DNA of 64,000 bases from Bacillus fonticola (GTDB taxonomy: Bacteria; Bacillota; Bacilli; Bacillales; JC228): positions 486,001-550,000 of the forward strand of contig NZ_CP052135.1 in NCBI RefSeq assembly GCF_012955605.1, given 5' to 3'. Every line of letters begins with the position of its first letter. The first letter of the stretch is position 1. Below the pieces are notes generated by a model, which saw only the letters and a program-made list of their open reading frames with translations, had not been told where the DNA came from and did not search any database. Positions 32,579 to 41,620 of the stretch are shown here, one piece after another. The translations under genes were made by a program, and so were the position numbers.

Positions 32579-33329
32579 CGCAAATTTCCGGAGAGATTGG
32601 ATCAACTTAAAGCGTTATTTACCTAATACGATTACGATGATCATCACGATGTACTCCATTTTTCTACTGATGTTTTTTGGAATTACTGTCGTAGGGGACC
32701 CTTCAACAGCTGAACAAAACATTCAATTTGTGATCGTAAACTATTTGTTTTGGTACTTGGCTATGGAAGTCATGCAAGGAATGGGGTGGAGCATGGCTGA
32801 AGAAGCTAGGCTCGGAACGTTAGAGCAGTTATACATGTCTCCGCTCGGTGTGACCAACATACTTTTAGGTAGAATTGTATCAACAACGATCTATAGCTTA
32901 GGGCTAACGGGCTTTCTTTTATATTTGTCGATGTGGACAGCAGGAACGTGGTTGCCACTCCCCATCCTAGAGATACTCCCAATTTTACTGTTCGCTGTTC
33001 TAGGCATGATCGGCGTAAGTTTCATGATCGCAGGGCTTACTATTCTGATCAAGCAAGTTCAAGCATTTTTGCAAATTCTCCAGTTCGTGTTTATGGCGTT
33101 AACGTTTGTACCGCTATCTGTGGCACCTTACTTAGCTGTAGCGCCTTTTGTTAAAGGAGTGGACATGATTCGGGAGATGATGGTGTTAGGAGTTCCGTTT
33201 TCCTCGTTTACAGCAGAGGACTTCTCCATCTTGATCGTGACCGGATTTTTTTACTTTGCCATTGGAATCGGCGTATTTCGCTATTGTGAGCGAATGGCGA
33301 TGAAAAAAGGGGTGTTGGGCCAGTACTAA
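32556..33329 (+). CDS. ABC-2 type transporter permease
   Basis: 257 residues from GTG 32556, placed by AAAGGGGGTGG five bases upstream; this start lies within the end of the ATPase gene. Six membrane spans, with the conserved EEARLGTLEQLYMSPLG segment of ABC-2 permeases between spans two and three. It forms an exporter with the preceding ATPase. A hairpin terminator follows after an otherwise featureless 110 bases. Confidence 0.88.
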   Translation: MKWLHLFNANFRRDWINLKRYLPNTITMIITMYSIFLLMFFGITVVGDPSTAEQNIQFVIVNYLFWYLAMEVMQGMGWSMAEEARLGTLEQLYMSPLGVTNILLGRIVSTTIYSLGLTGFLLYLSMWTAGTWLPLPILEILPILLFAVLGMIGVSFMIAGLTILIKQVQAFLQILQFVFMALTFVPLSVAPYLAVAPFVKGVDMIREMMVLGVPFSSFTAEDFSILIVTGFFYFAIGIGVFRYCERMAMKKGVLGQY

Positions 33330-33439
33330 GGTGAATTTCTGGGCGAGCCACACTCATGCTTGTGAGCGAACGCAGAGGCACCAACATTCTGTTGGCGCAG
33401 GTGCGCGTACATCAAACACGACCGTCGCGCATCAAAAAG

Positions 33440-33473
33440 AAGCAAAGGACTGCTCTGTTGCAGTCCTTTGCTA
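33440..33473. terminator. Bidirectional terminator
   Basis: Perfect 10-bp stem AAAGGACTGC / GCAGTCCTTT with a six-base loop between the convergent ABC permease and RodA genes; the minus-strand side runs into a T-rich tract. Confidence 0.85.
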
Positions 33474-33475
33474 TG

Positions 33476-34654
33476 TCAATCATCCCGATCTGAAGAAAAC
33501 ATATACGTCTTATGATGGAATCGAATGCTAAAGACAAGTCCCATAGCCAACATGTTTCCCATGAGAGAGCTCCCGCCATAACTTATGAACGGGAGAGGTA
33601 TCCCGGTAATGGGCAAAACTTGAATCGACATCCCGATGTTTTGGAATACGTGGAACGTCATCATACTAATGACACCGGTAATAATATAGGCGTTGAAGGG
33701 TGTCTTTGTGTCAAGTGCCACCTTGATGAGATGGTAAATGAGTAGGAAAAACAAACTAATCACAATGCTTGCGCCTATGAATCCGTACTCCTCACCGATT
33801 ACTGTAAATATAAAGTCAGTATGTTGCTCAGGAATATAGACTTCTCCCCCATTAAATCCTTTTCCCGTTACTTCCCCTGATCCGATGGCAGTGAGTGCTT
33901 GTATCAAATTGTAGGCGTCGTTTTGTGCTGAACTGTATGGGTCTAACCAGGAATAAATCCGTCCTAGTTGATAACTATCAATTTCCAGGAAGTTTGAAAT
34001 CCACTCACCTCGATAGATAATGAGCAATATAATTGTTGTTGCAAAGGCAGCCCCAAAAGTGAATACGGGGATGAGTATTTTCCATGAGATTCCGGATACG
34101 AGAAGCATGCCAAGAATGATAGCGATAAACACGAGTGCTGTACCGAGATCGGGTTGTAACATGACGAGGCCAAGAGGGATACTAGACAATACAGTGATTT
34201 TGAGAAAGAGCCAGCCGTCTGTTTTTAATGTTTTCACCGGATTGACTAAATGATGTTGAGCAATGAGCCGACTTAACGCCAAAATAAGGAACGTTTTCAT
34301 GAATTCAGCAGGTTGGATAGACCCAATTCCTGGCAACGTATACCAACTTTTGGCACCGTTCCTACGCTCAGCAATTGATTCTGGAGCTACTAACAAAAAG
34401 GCGAGTAACAAAATACCAAAGCCAAATGCAATCCACGAAAGTTTCCAATATTGATCAGGCTCTAAATAAATAGCCACGGCGATTATGAACGCACCAATCC
34501 CATACCATACCACTTGTCGAAGTGCAAAATTATCCATGTATTGACCACTCGTCTGAGCGCTCGTAATAGAGACAATACTCACAAGGAAAAATAAAAACAA
34601 GAGTAAGCAAAGCGTCCAGTCGAATCGTTCTCCAACTTTTTTTGTTGCATTCAT
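33476..34654 (-). CDS. rodA: SEDS-family peptidoglycan glycosyltransferase, RodA/FtsW type
   Basis: 392 residues, about ten membrane spans. SEDS signatures: SIQPAEFMKTFLILALS, LVMLQPDLGTALVF with the catalytic-region Asp, and LPLPFISYGGSSL near the C-terminus. SNFLEIDSYQLGRIYSWLDPYS is the long extracellular loop. SEDS proteins polymerise lipid II into glycan strands. NGAKSWYTLPGIGSIQP and the absence of an FtsW-like C-terminal extension favour RodA (elongation) but FtsW or SpoVE paralogues cannot be excluded. Monocistronic. Confidence 0.87.
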   Translation of the reverse strand: MNATKKVGERFDWTLCLLLFLFFLVSIVSITSAQTSGQYMDNFALRQVVWYGIGAFIIAVAIYLEPDQYWKLSWIAFGFGILLLAFLLVAPESIAERRNGAKSWYTLPGIGSIQPAEFMKTFLILALSRLIAQHHLVNPVKTLKTDGWLFLKITVLSSIPLGLVMLQPDLGTALVFIAIILGMLLVSGISWKILIPVFTFGAAFATTIILLIIYRGEWISNFLEIDSYQLGRIYSWLDPYSSAQNDAYNLIQALTAIGSGEVTGKGFNGGEVYIPEQHTDFIFTVIGEEYGFIGASIVISLFFLLIYHLIKVALDTKTPFNAYIITGVISMMTFHVFQNIGMSIQVLPITGIPLPFISYGGSSLMGNMLAMGLVFSIRFHHKTYMFSSDRDD

Positions 34655-34879
34655 TTATTCACCTTCTATAAAAGAGCAAAATAGCTGTTAAATTTTTTAA
34701 AAGTATTTGGTGCGATCAATACGTGTGGGATCTACTAATAACAAAAAAAAGAAACATTTTGTGCGGAGTATGCACTTCCTGAATAAAGAACTACCCACAT
34801 ATATACACACTCACTCATCCTACCACCGATTGAAAGAGGAGACAATCCGCCATTGGATAGGATTTGTGAGGAAAACATG

Positions 34880-34918
34880 AAAAATAGGCTAACCCTTTAG
34901 TGGGTTAACCCATTTTTC
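34880..34918. terminator. Hairpin between rodA and CNNM gene
   Basis: GGCTAACCC (34887-34895) pairs with GGGTTAACC (34902-34910); T-rich on both sides (ATTTTTC each way). It serves the minus-strand CNNM gene ending at 34946. The rest of 34655-34945 shows no gene. Confidence 0.8.
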
Positions 34919-34945
34919 TGCGTCGTACAAAATCAAAATTTCTAA

Positions 34946-36304
34946 TTATGATGAAACCGATTTTGTGTATTCCAAATCGAGTGTTGTTGTGACTTCGTGC
35001 TGAACGTCATGAATAGGTTGGATGTCGATCGATCGAATGTGATGGTCTTCCATTTGTCTAATGGTAAACACATAGCCTTCGTACTCGAGTAAATCTCCTG
35101 CAGCTGCTTCATAGTTACCTGCTAAAATCCAGCCACCGATAGTATCCATCTCTTCGTCTGAAATCGTTAGCCCTAGGCGACTATTAATTTCTGAAATGGG
35201 CGTTTTTGAATCTACAAGAAGGTGCTTTGGAGCCAGTTCTTGCACATTCGGAACTTCATCCTCGTCAAACTCATCTCGAATGTCCCCGACGATTTCTTCT
35301 AAAATATCTTCAACAGTGACAAGTCCACTTGTTCCACCGTATTCGTCCATTAGTATCGCCATGTGAATTTGTTCTTGCTGCATTTTTACAAGTAATTGTT
35401 GAATTGGCATCGTATCAATGACACGAATAATAGGTCGAACAAAGGAGGATAACGATTCGGATCGAGTTCTTTCACCTGAGATCATATCGGTGATGACTTC
35501 TTTCACGTTGATCATACCGATCACGTGATCTTTATCTCCATCTGTTACAGGGTAGCGTGTGAATTTCTCGTTCTGAACAAGTTGAAGGAAATCTTCAATA
35601 CTATCTGTTTGATCCAGACTAGTAATCTCTGTGCGGGGGATCATAATCTCTTTCGCAATACGATCATCAAATTCAAAAATTTTATTCACGTATTTGAACT
35701 CATTTTGGTTAATTTCTCCAGACCGAAAGCTTTCTGACACGATCATGCGCAGTTCTTCCTCTGTATGAGCTGCATCATGTTCATTGACTGGCTTTAAGCC
35801 AACAGACTTGATGAGTATGCGTGCAGATCCATTGAGCAACCAAATGAGCGGATACATAATACGATAAAACCAGATAAGCGGCGGTGCGAGTAATAGTGTA
35901 ATTTGTTCAGCCTTTTGAATGGCGAGAGTTTTCGGGGCAAGCTCTCCGATTACTACATGTAGGAACGTAATGATGAAAAAGGCAGTCGCGATCGATAAAA
36001 CAGTTGTGAATGATTCACCCAAATTCAAGCTGACGACAATTGGATGGAGAAGTCCTTCCAATGAGCTTTTACCAAGCCAACCAATCCCAAGGGCAGTGAC
36101 TGTAATACCGAGCTGACAGGCAGACAAATACTCGTCAAGAGCGTCGGTCACTTTCTTTGCTGCTTTCGATCCCTTTTTCCCTTCTAGTTCCAGCTGATCG
36201 AGGCGAGTGCTTCTCACCTTAACAATCGCGAATTCACTGGCGACAAAAAATGCGGTCAGAACAATTAAGATCGCAACGGCTATCAGGCCAACTATATCGT
36301 CCAA
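34946..36304 (-). CDS. CNNM/CorC (HlyC) family transporter with CBS pair, paralogue A
   Basis: 452 residues from TTG 36304 (GTAGGGGA upstream). N-terminal DUF21/CNNM membrane domain (~residues 1-190, with ACQLGITVTALGIGWLGKSS and GELAPKTLAIQK), two CBS domains (~205-330, with IMIPRTEI and MDEYGGTSGLVTVEDILEEI) and a C-terminal CorC_HlyC domain (~350-430). The family, called hemolysins in older annotation, includes Mg2+ transporters/exporters such as B. subtilis MpfA. A near-identical architecture is encoded just upstream. An inverted repeat CCTATT...AATAGG sits between TTG and a second GGAGGTGA. Confidence 0.9.
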   Translation of the reverse strand: MDDIVGLIAVAILIVLTAFFVASEFAIVKVRSTRLDQLELEGKKGSKAAKKVTDALDEYLSACQLGITVTALGIGWLGKSSLEGLLHPIVVSLNLGESFTTVLSIATAFFIITFLHVVIGELAPKTLAIQKAEQITLLLAPPLIWFYRIMYPLIWLLNGSARILIKSVGLKPVNEHDAAHTEEELRMIVSESFRSGEINQNEFKYVNKIFEFDDRIAKEIMIPRTEITSLDQTDSIEDFLQLVQNEKFTRYPVTDGDKDHVIGMINVKEVITDMISGERTRSESLSSFVRPIIRVIDTMPIQQLLVKMQQEQIHMAILMDEYGGTSGLVTVEDILEEIVGDIRDEFDEDEVPNVQELAPKHLLVDSKTPISEINSRLGLTISDEEMDTIGGWILAGNYEAAAGDLLEYEGYVFTIRQMEDHHIRSIDIQPIHDVQHEVTTTLDLEYTKSVSS

Positions 36305-36533
36305 ATACTGTCCCCTACCTATTGGTTAATAGGCAGGGATTCACCTCCATTTTTGATTTTTCTCCTTATGCATGTGGAACCGACGGAAACGAAAATTTAA
36401 GTTAAGCATCAATGCCCCATGTCATCACATCCTTTTTTATAGTTACTTCTAGTATAGGTTGGGGGTGTCGATTTCGTCAATAAAATCATACTCATCTTTG
36501 CGACGTTTTATGTGATAATTCTGAAATGTGTTT

Positions 36534-36574
36534 TTAAAAAAACCCCTCGCATCATGATGAGGAGAGGGGGTTTG
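36534..36574 (-). terminator. Terminator overlapping the 3' end of CNNM paralogue B
   Basis: Minus strand AAACCCCCTCT pairs with GAGGGGTTT around CATCATGATG, followed by seven T. The last codons of the gene (NPLSSS) are part of the stem. Confidence 0.85.
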
Positions 36575-37892
36575 TAAGTGTTTCTTCGTGGCTGTTTACC
36601 GGAAGAAGGGCACGAACGTATTGAATTTGGTGTCCTTCCATTTGTTCAATAATAAACACGATATGCTGTTCTTCTATTGTATCGTTTGGTTGTACGTCTA
36701 CTTTTTGACTGAGAATCCAACCTCCAAGTGTGTCAATATCTTCATGCTCAATGGTGGTTCCTAACAAGTCATTGACTTCATCGACTAGTACTTTTGCATC
36801 AAATACGTATTCGGTATCGGAAAATTTTTGGACTTCCGGAATTTCATCTGTATCAAATTCGTCCCTAATGTCACCAACAATCTCTTCCAAAATATCTTCG
36901 ACAGTGACAAGACCAGCCGTTCCCCCATATTCGTCAATAAGAATAGACATATGTACACGTTCCTTTTGCATGTTGACAAGCAGGTCATGGATAGCAAGCG
37001 TTTCAATGATACGTAAAACTGGTTTAATATACTTTGCCAACGGCTCGTCTTCGTCACATGTTCCATATATACAGTCTGTGAGGAGTTCCTTTATATTAAC
37101 AAAACCAATGATTTGGTCCTTATCACCTTCGTGAGTGACAGGATAGCGAGTATAGCCCTCTTTACGTACTACAGACAAGATCTCTTGGAGAGTCGTCGTT
37201 TCATGGAACGAAATAATCTCTGTTCGTGGCACCATGATCTCTCTAGCAATGCGGCGATCAAACTCGAAGATCTTATTCATATATCCATATTCAGACTGAT
37301 TAATTTCACCAGATTCGAGACTTTCGGATAACAAAATACGTAATTCTTCTTCAGAGTGAGCCACCTCACTCTCACTAGCAGGACTTACCCCAAATGATTT
37401 ACTAATTGCATTGGCCGATCCGTTGAGTAGCCATATAAACGGGTACATGATTTTGTAGAACCATATTAATGTACGCGAAAAGAGTAAAGTCACCGCCTCG
37501 GTTTTTTGAATCGCAAATGTTTTCGGAACTAGTTCGCCAAATACAACGTGCAAAAACGTAATGGAGACAAAGGCGAGCGTAAAGGATAAGATGGAAACGG
37601 CTGCCTCGCTAAGTCCTAAATTATTGAACATGGGATTTAGTAGGCTTTTAACGGTTGGCTTTCCTAACCACCCTAATCCTAAAGCTGTAATCGTAATACC
37701 TAATTGACAGGCGGATAAATAAGCATCTAGCTTTGTCGTCACAGTTTTAGCCGCTTCAGCACCTTTGCGTCCTTCTGCAACTAGCGTATCAACCCGGGAA
37801 GAGCGTATTCTAACAATGGCAAACTCGCTAGCAACAAAAAATGCAGTCATGACGATTAAAAATGCAACCATAACGAGATTGAAAACTTCCAT
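36552..37892 (-). CDS. CNNM/CorC (HlyC) family transporter with CBS pair, paralogue B
   Basis: 446 residues from ATG 37892 (GGAGGAAGGAG upstream). Same domain order as the gene downstream of it: CNNM membrane domain with ACQLGITITALGLGWLGKPT, GELVPKTFAIQK, two CBS domains with IMVPRTEI and IDEYGGTAGLVTVEDILEEI, then CorC_HlyC. The two proteins are recent-looking tandem paralogues but diverge in the linker after the second CBS and in the tail. Separate terminators show they are independent units. Probably divalent cation (Mg2+) efflux; not proven. Confidence 0.9.
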   Translation of the reverse strand: MEVFNLVMVAFLIVMTAFFVASEFAIVRIRSSRVDTLVAEGRKGAEAAKTVTTKLDAYLSACQLGITITALGLGWLGKPTVKSLLNPMFNNLGLSEAAVSILSFTLAFVSITFLHVVFGELVPKTFAIQKTEAVTLLFSRTLIWFYKIMYPFIWLLNGSANAISKSFGVSPASESEVAHSEEELRILLSESLESGEINQSEYGYMNKIFEFDRRIAREIMVPRTEIISFHETTTLQEILSVVRKEGYTRYPVTHEGDKDQIIGFVNIKELLTDCIYGTCDEDEPLAKYIKPVLRIIETLAIHDLLVNMQKERVHMSILIDEYGGTAGLVTVEDILEEIVGDIRDEFDTDEIPEVQKFSDTEYVFDAKVLVDEVNDLLGTTIEHEDIDTLGGWILSQKVDVQPNDTIEEQHIVFIIEQMEGHQIQYVRALLPVNSHEETLTNPLSSS

Positions 37893-38061
37893 AGAACGTA
37901 AGACACTCCTTCCTCCGTTCTTAGGCAACTTTTATTAAGTAGACTTCCCGTATTTAAACGATGCATGCAGAAAGAAGTGTAGGCTGCATGAGTTTGTCTA
38001 TCTTCGTGTTCATACATAAAAGTGGTACACTAATAATGTCGTGAAAAAGGAGAAGAGAGCT

Positions 38062-38811
38062 GTGAACGAGGCAATTTATATCCATAAGCATCAAACATCT
38101 CCGTATGTATTTACACACGGGATTTCCTTTCGAGAATTTTCGTATGCGCTGCCGCAACCATTGGCACCCCTACTATTATTAAAGTCAGATTATCCAGGGG
38201 GCATTTTTCACATGCACACATTACATGCTGTTGTGTTAGAAGACGAGTTGGACGAGCTACGAAAAGAGAAAGTTGATGAGTACAGCGATTTTTGCTGGAT
38301 TGACGTGGAAGATACAAGCAGTTTAGATGAGTTATCACCTGAAGAAATAGCAGAACTGCTGTATTTAGGTCACATGAAACAGCCACTGAGGAAGCCGTTT
38401 TTGAACACGTTGCGAAATCGTTTCGTTTATTTGTCCCACAATGATGGTCATTTTAATAAAACGTATTACCGCGATTGGCAGGACTTTTACGGAATGCTTA
38501 GTGTGGTATTCAGTGAGAAAATATCGAAGAAAGTGCAAGATAAATGGGTACTACCCCCGTTTCGGAAAGCTTCAAAAATTCGTCCTGTCACCCTTACTCT
38601 CTGGAAGGAACTTGAATCGCAATTAGAGGAAGGCGCCCTTATTAGTCTTTCTTCAATGGAAGTGAATCGAATAAAGGTTACAATTCCTATTTACGTTGTC
38701 GGGGATTATGTGGATATAGATCAACTGTTTGAAGACTTTGAGCCTAAAAAATACAATCCAATCGCATCGCTTGTTTACCATAGAAAGAGTGAACAATGGG
38801 CAGTGACGTAA
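38062..38811 (+). CDS. Hypothetical cytoplasmic protein
   Basis: 249 residues from GTG 38062, nine bases after AAGGAG; an in-frame GTG/ATG further upstream lies before that site. No signal peptide or membrane span. Mixed alpha/beta composition with conserved-looking stretches PQPLAPLLLLKSDYPGGIFHMHT, DGHFNKTYYRDWQDFYG and a C-terminal IYVVGDYVDIDQLFEDFEPK. Acidic overall. I do not recognise the family. Divergent from the CNNM gene and convergent with the MFS carrier; its ~130-base upstream region holds a plausible promoter (GGTACACTAATAATG). Confidence 0.75.
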   Translation: MNEAIYIHKHQTSPYVFTHGISFREFSYALPQPLAPLLLLKSDYPGGIFHMHTLHAVVLEDELDELRKEKVDEYSDFCWIDVEDTSSLDELSPEEIAELLYLGHMKQPLRKPFLNTLRNRFVYLSHNDGHFNKTYYRDWQDFYGMLSVVFSEKISKKVQDKWVLPPFRKASKIRPVTLTLWKELESQLEEGALISLSSMEVNRIKVTIPIYVVGDYVDIDQLFEDFEPKKYNPIASLVYHRKSEQWAVT

Positions 38812-38825
38812 TATCTAAATAAAGA

Positions 38826-38853
38826 AGGTAGGCGTTTTGTATACGCCTACCAA
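38826..38853. terminator. Hairpin between convergent genes
   Basis: GGTAGGCGT (38828-38836) pairs with ACGCCTACC (38843-38851); tails are only moderately T-rich. Confidence 0.65.
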
Positions 38854-38925
38854 TAGATCTATTTCATTACGTAAGGAAAGCCTTCGAATGGGCTCTTCTC
38901 AATATTGTTAGTGCTTCCCTTTGCT

Positions 38926-40212
38926 TCATGATATAGCTGTTCGGTTTAGAGAGGCTTTCGCCGGCTTCTTAGCAAAAAGAGCACAAATGACCCCGACGAT
39001 TGGGAATACTGTACTAAATAAAATGACTTCCGTGTACCCTCCAAATGCGTCATAACCATAAGCAAAGGGCAATGGACCGATAGCGGAACCGATGACCGTT
39101 ACAGACATGGCTGTTCCTTTTATACTTCCTAACGCCTTTCTTCCAAAAAAGCTCGGCCATACGTAATTCAGCGCAATACGTTCGAATCCCCCATTCATTC
39201 CCCAGATCACTCCGAAAAGAATGGCTGCCCACGCTGAATTGGCAACGAGAACGAGTAGTAAAAAGATGATTTCCCCAATGAAAATAGCTGCCAAGACATA
39301 AGTAACAGGTACTCGGTCTAATAGAGTTCCAGCTATCGGGGTTATAAAAAAACCAAAAATCGCCATCACGCTTAAAATCGTTGCAGCCCAACTAGGACTC
39401 AATCCATTTTCGCTAAAAATGGAAACGAGATGAAACGTTAGCCCTGTATTGACTAGTGCTGGGATGCCGATGCAGGACAAGATCAACCAGTATGCCCTCG
39501 TCTGTTTTGCTTCTTGAAGGGTCCAGTTTTCTTCTTTGTCCTCTACAATATCACCCCCGTCTTTTGGGAGTACCACCTCACCATCCGGACGGAGCCCCAA
39601 GTCTTCTGGCTTATTTCGGATCAGAAAAAAAGCGAGAGGCACAAAAATAACAAGAACGGCTACACCCCAAAACATCCAGGAAGCACGCCAACCAAATTCC
39701 TGTACCAACCAGTTGTTCATGATTGGAAACGTTGCAGAACTAGCAAAACCACCTATTGCCATTAAGCTAAGCGCCGTTCCCCTTTTCTTTAAAAACCATT
39801 GAGGAACGAGAGTATTCGGAATAAGAGTCATCGTTCCTTGACCTAAAATTCGAAGTAGAAAAAAGCCGAAGAATAGCATGATCATATTGCCAACCATAGC
39901 GTTCCATAAGCTAGTAATCGCTAAAAGAACGCCTATGATAACGGCGATGTATCGTTGACCAAAACGATCCACAACACGCCCTATGTACATCATCCCGATA
40001 CCAGCTAAAAATGTGGCACCAGAATACAAATTTGTAACGTCCGAACGGCTCCATCCAAATTCATCAATATAGGAATCTACAAAAACACTGATAGAATATG
40101 TTTGACCTGGACCTGAAAAGAAGATTCCAAGCGCCCCGATTACAACGATGACCCATCCGTAATAAAACTTTGTAGCAAACGGAGCGCGTGAATTTGACAG
40201 TCGTTGCCTCAT
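38926..40212 (-). CDS. MFS transporter, oxalate/formate antiporter (OFA) type
   Basis: 428 residues from ATG 40212 (AGGAGGAAC upstream). Twelve spans in two halves. Family marks: FYYGWVIVVIGALGIFFSGPGQTYSISVF in span one, GRVVDRFGQRY in the loop between spans two and three (the MFS A-motif), and QEAKQTRAYWLILS after the central cytoplasmic loop. The arrangement resembles OxlT and related monocarboxylate carriers. Substrate is not predictable. Monocistronic. Confidence 0.85.
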   Translation of the reverse strand: MRQRLSNSRAPFATKFYYGWVIVVIGALGIFFSGPGQTYSISVFVDSYIDEFGWSRSDVTNLYSGATFLAGIGMMYIGRVVDRFGQRYIAVIIGVLLAITSLWNAMVGNMIMLFFGFFLLRILGQGTMTLIPNTLVPQWFLKKRGTALSLMAIGGFASSATFPIMNNWLVQEFGWRASWMFWGVAVLVIFVPLAFFLIRNKPEDLGLRPDGEVVLPKDGGDIVEDKEENWTLQEAKQTRAYWLILSCIGIPALVNTGLTFHLVSIFSENGLSPSWAATILSVMAIFGFFITPIAGTLLDRVPVTYVLAAIFIGEIIFLLLVLVANSAWAAILFGVIWGMNGGFERIALNYVWPSFFGRKALGSIKGTAMSVTVIGSAIGPLPFAYGYDAFGGYTEVILFSTVFPIVGVICALFAKKPAKASLNRTAIS

Positions 40213-40446
40213 TAAAATAGTTCCTCCTACCCAGTTCAAGTTACTGAGCTTTTATTTTCTAGTGTAGCAAATAGAACGGGAACTGAAAATATTCGCAACT
40301 CCAAAGCAGCAATTTCATATAGTAAAAGGAGTCCGTTTTGCGCACGCCAGGCGATGTATTTCGTGATACAATGGGATGAACTTTCATTACAATTATCCTG
40401 GACACATATAGTGGTGGAAGCATTGTTTTAGAGGAGAGGGTTTACT

Positions 40447-41535
40447 ATGAAAAAAACCTTATACTTATTGTACGGTGGCAAATCTGCAGAGCATGATGTT
40501 TCCTTACAAACGGCCTTTGCAGTTTCCCAAGCAATTGACCATACACAATACGATGTACAGCCAATATTCATTCAAAAGAGCGGAAGCTGGATAAAAGGTC
40601 CGCAAATAGAAGGGTCTGTTAGTTCGGTTCAGTCTTTAGCGTTTTCAGGAGAAGGGGCTGCTTTGCCGACAGAGCTGGCGACTACTGCTCAGGGTGTAGC
40701 CGCGTCTTCTTCAAAAGAAGCGAATGGCTTACCGGTCGTTTTTCCTCTCCTGCACGGAACGAATGGGGAGGACGGTACTGTTCAAGGCATGTTGGAGCTC
40801 CTTAATTTGCCTTATGTAGGGAATGGTGTGTTATCCTCCGCTGCTGGGATGGATAAACTGACAATGAAGCGTTTGTTTGCTCAAGAGGGTATTCCTCAAG
40901 TAGCTTATGTGGGATTTATCCGCTCAGAATGGCAAGCGAACGGGTCTGCTTGTTTGGAGCAAATAGAGGAAACACTAGGATACCCTTGTTTTGTAAAGCC
41001 AGCAAACCTTGGCTCAAGTGTTGGTATTTCAAAATGTACGAATCGGACCGAATTGAAAGAGGCGTTTCATCTCGCCTTCTCGTATGACAGAAAAATTATT
41101 GTCGAAGAAGGTGTCGTAGCAAGAGAAGTGGAGATGGGTGTGATCGGGAATGATCATCCTGAGTGCTCCGTTGCCGGGGAGATCGTGCCCAAAACGGACT
41201 TTTACGATTACAAATCTAAATACGAAGATGGAAAAACAGCGCTTATTATTCCTGCGCATGTTACTGAGGCGGAACAAGCAAAAATGATGGTGATGGCAAA
41301 ACAAGCTTATAAAGTATTGGATTGCTCAGGACTCGCTCGTGTCGATTTTTTCCTTCAAAAAGATGGCACCTTGTTGCTGAACGAAGTGAATACGATGCCA
41401 GGCTTTACACCATATAGTATGTTTCCTCTTTTGTGGAAGCACACAGGTGTGGGCTATCCACAGCTAATTCAACGTTTAATTGAATTAGCAGAGGAACGTT
41501 TTGAAGAGAAGCAGCTTATTCGGTACGACAAATAG
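40447..41535 (+). CDS. ddl: D-alanine--D-alanine ligase
   Basis: 362 residues, usual for the Bacillus enzyme. N-terminal [20 protein letters not shown]-grasp region with [35 protein letters not shown] (triphosphate lysine), and [15 protein letters not shown] at the metal site. It joins two D-alanines for the peptidoglycan pentapeptide, using D-alanine from Alr (encoded 9 kb downstream), and feeds MurF encoded next. GGAGAGGG precedes the ATG. Gene order ddl-murF is as in B. subtilis. Confidence 0.96.
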   Translation: MKKTLYLLYGGKSAEHDVSLQTAFAVSQAIDHTQYDVQPIFIQKSGSWIKGPQIEGSVSSVQSLAFSGEGAALPTELATTAQGVAASSSKEANGLPVVFPLLHGTNGEDGTVQGMLELLNLPYVGNGVLSSAAGMDKLTMKRLFAQEGIPQVAYVGFIRSEWQANGSACLEQIEETLGYPCFVKPANLGSSVGISKCTNRTELKEAFHLAFSYDRKIIVEEGVVAREVEMGVIGNDHPECSVAGEIVPKTDFYDYKSKYEDGKTALIIPAHVTEAEQAKMMVMAKQAYKVLDCSGLARVDFFLQKDGTLLLNEVNTMPGFTPYSMFPLLWKHTGVGYPQLIQRLIELAEERFEEKQLIRYDK

Positions 41536-41620
41536 CATCAGGTTGACGTTAAGCGAGACACTCTTCGTCACTGTCTTTAGATGGGCTGTTTTGATTTTTT
41601 GTTGTAGGAGGAAAGAGAGC

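Noticed and set aside
36305-36551. Metal riboswitch before CNNM paralogue A
   Set aside because: Only a simple inverted repeat (CCTATT/AATAGG) is visible; conserved yybP-ykoY or M-box cores were not found.
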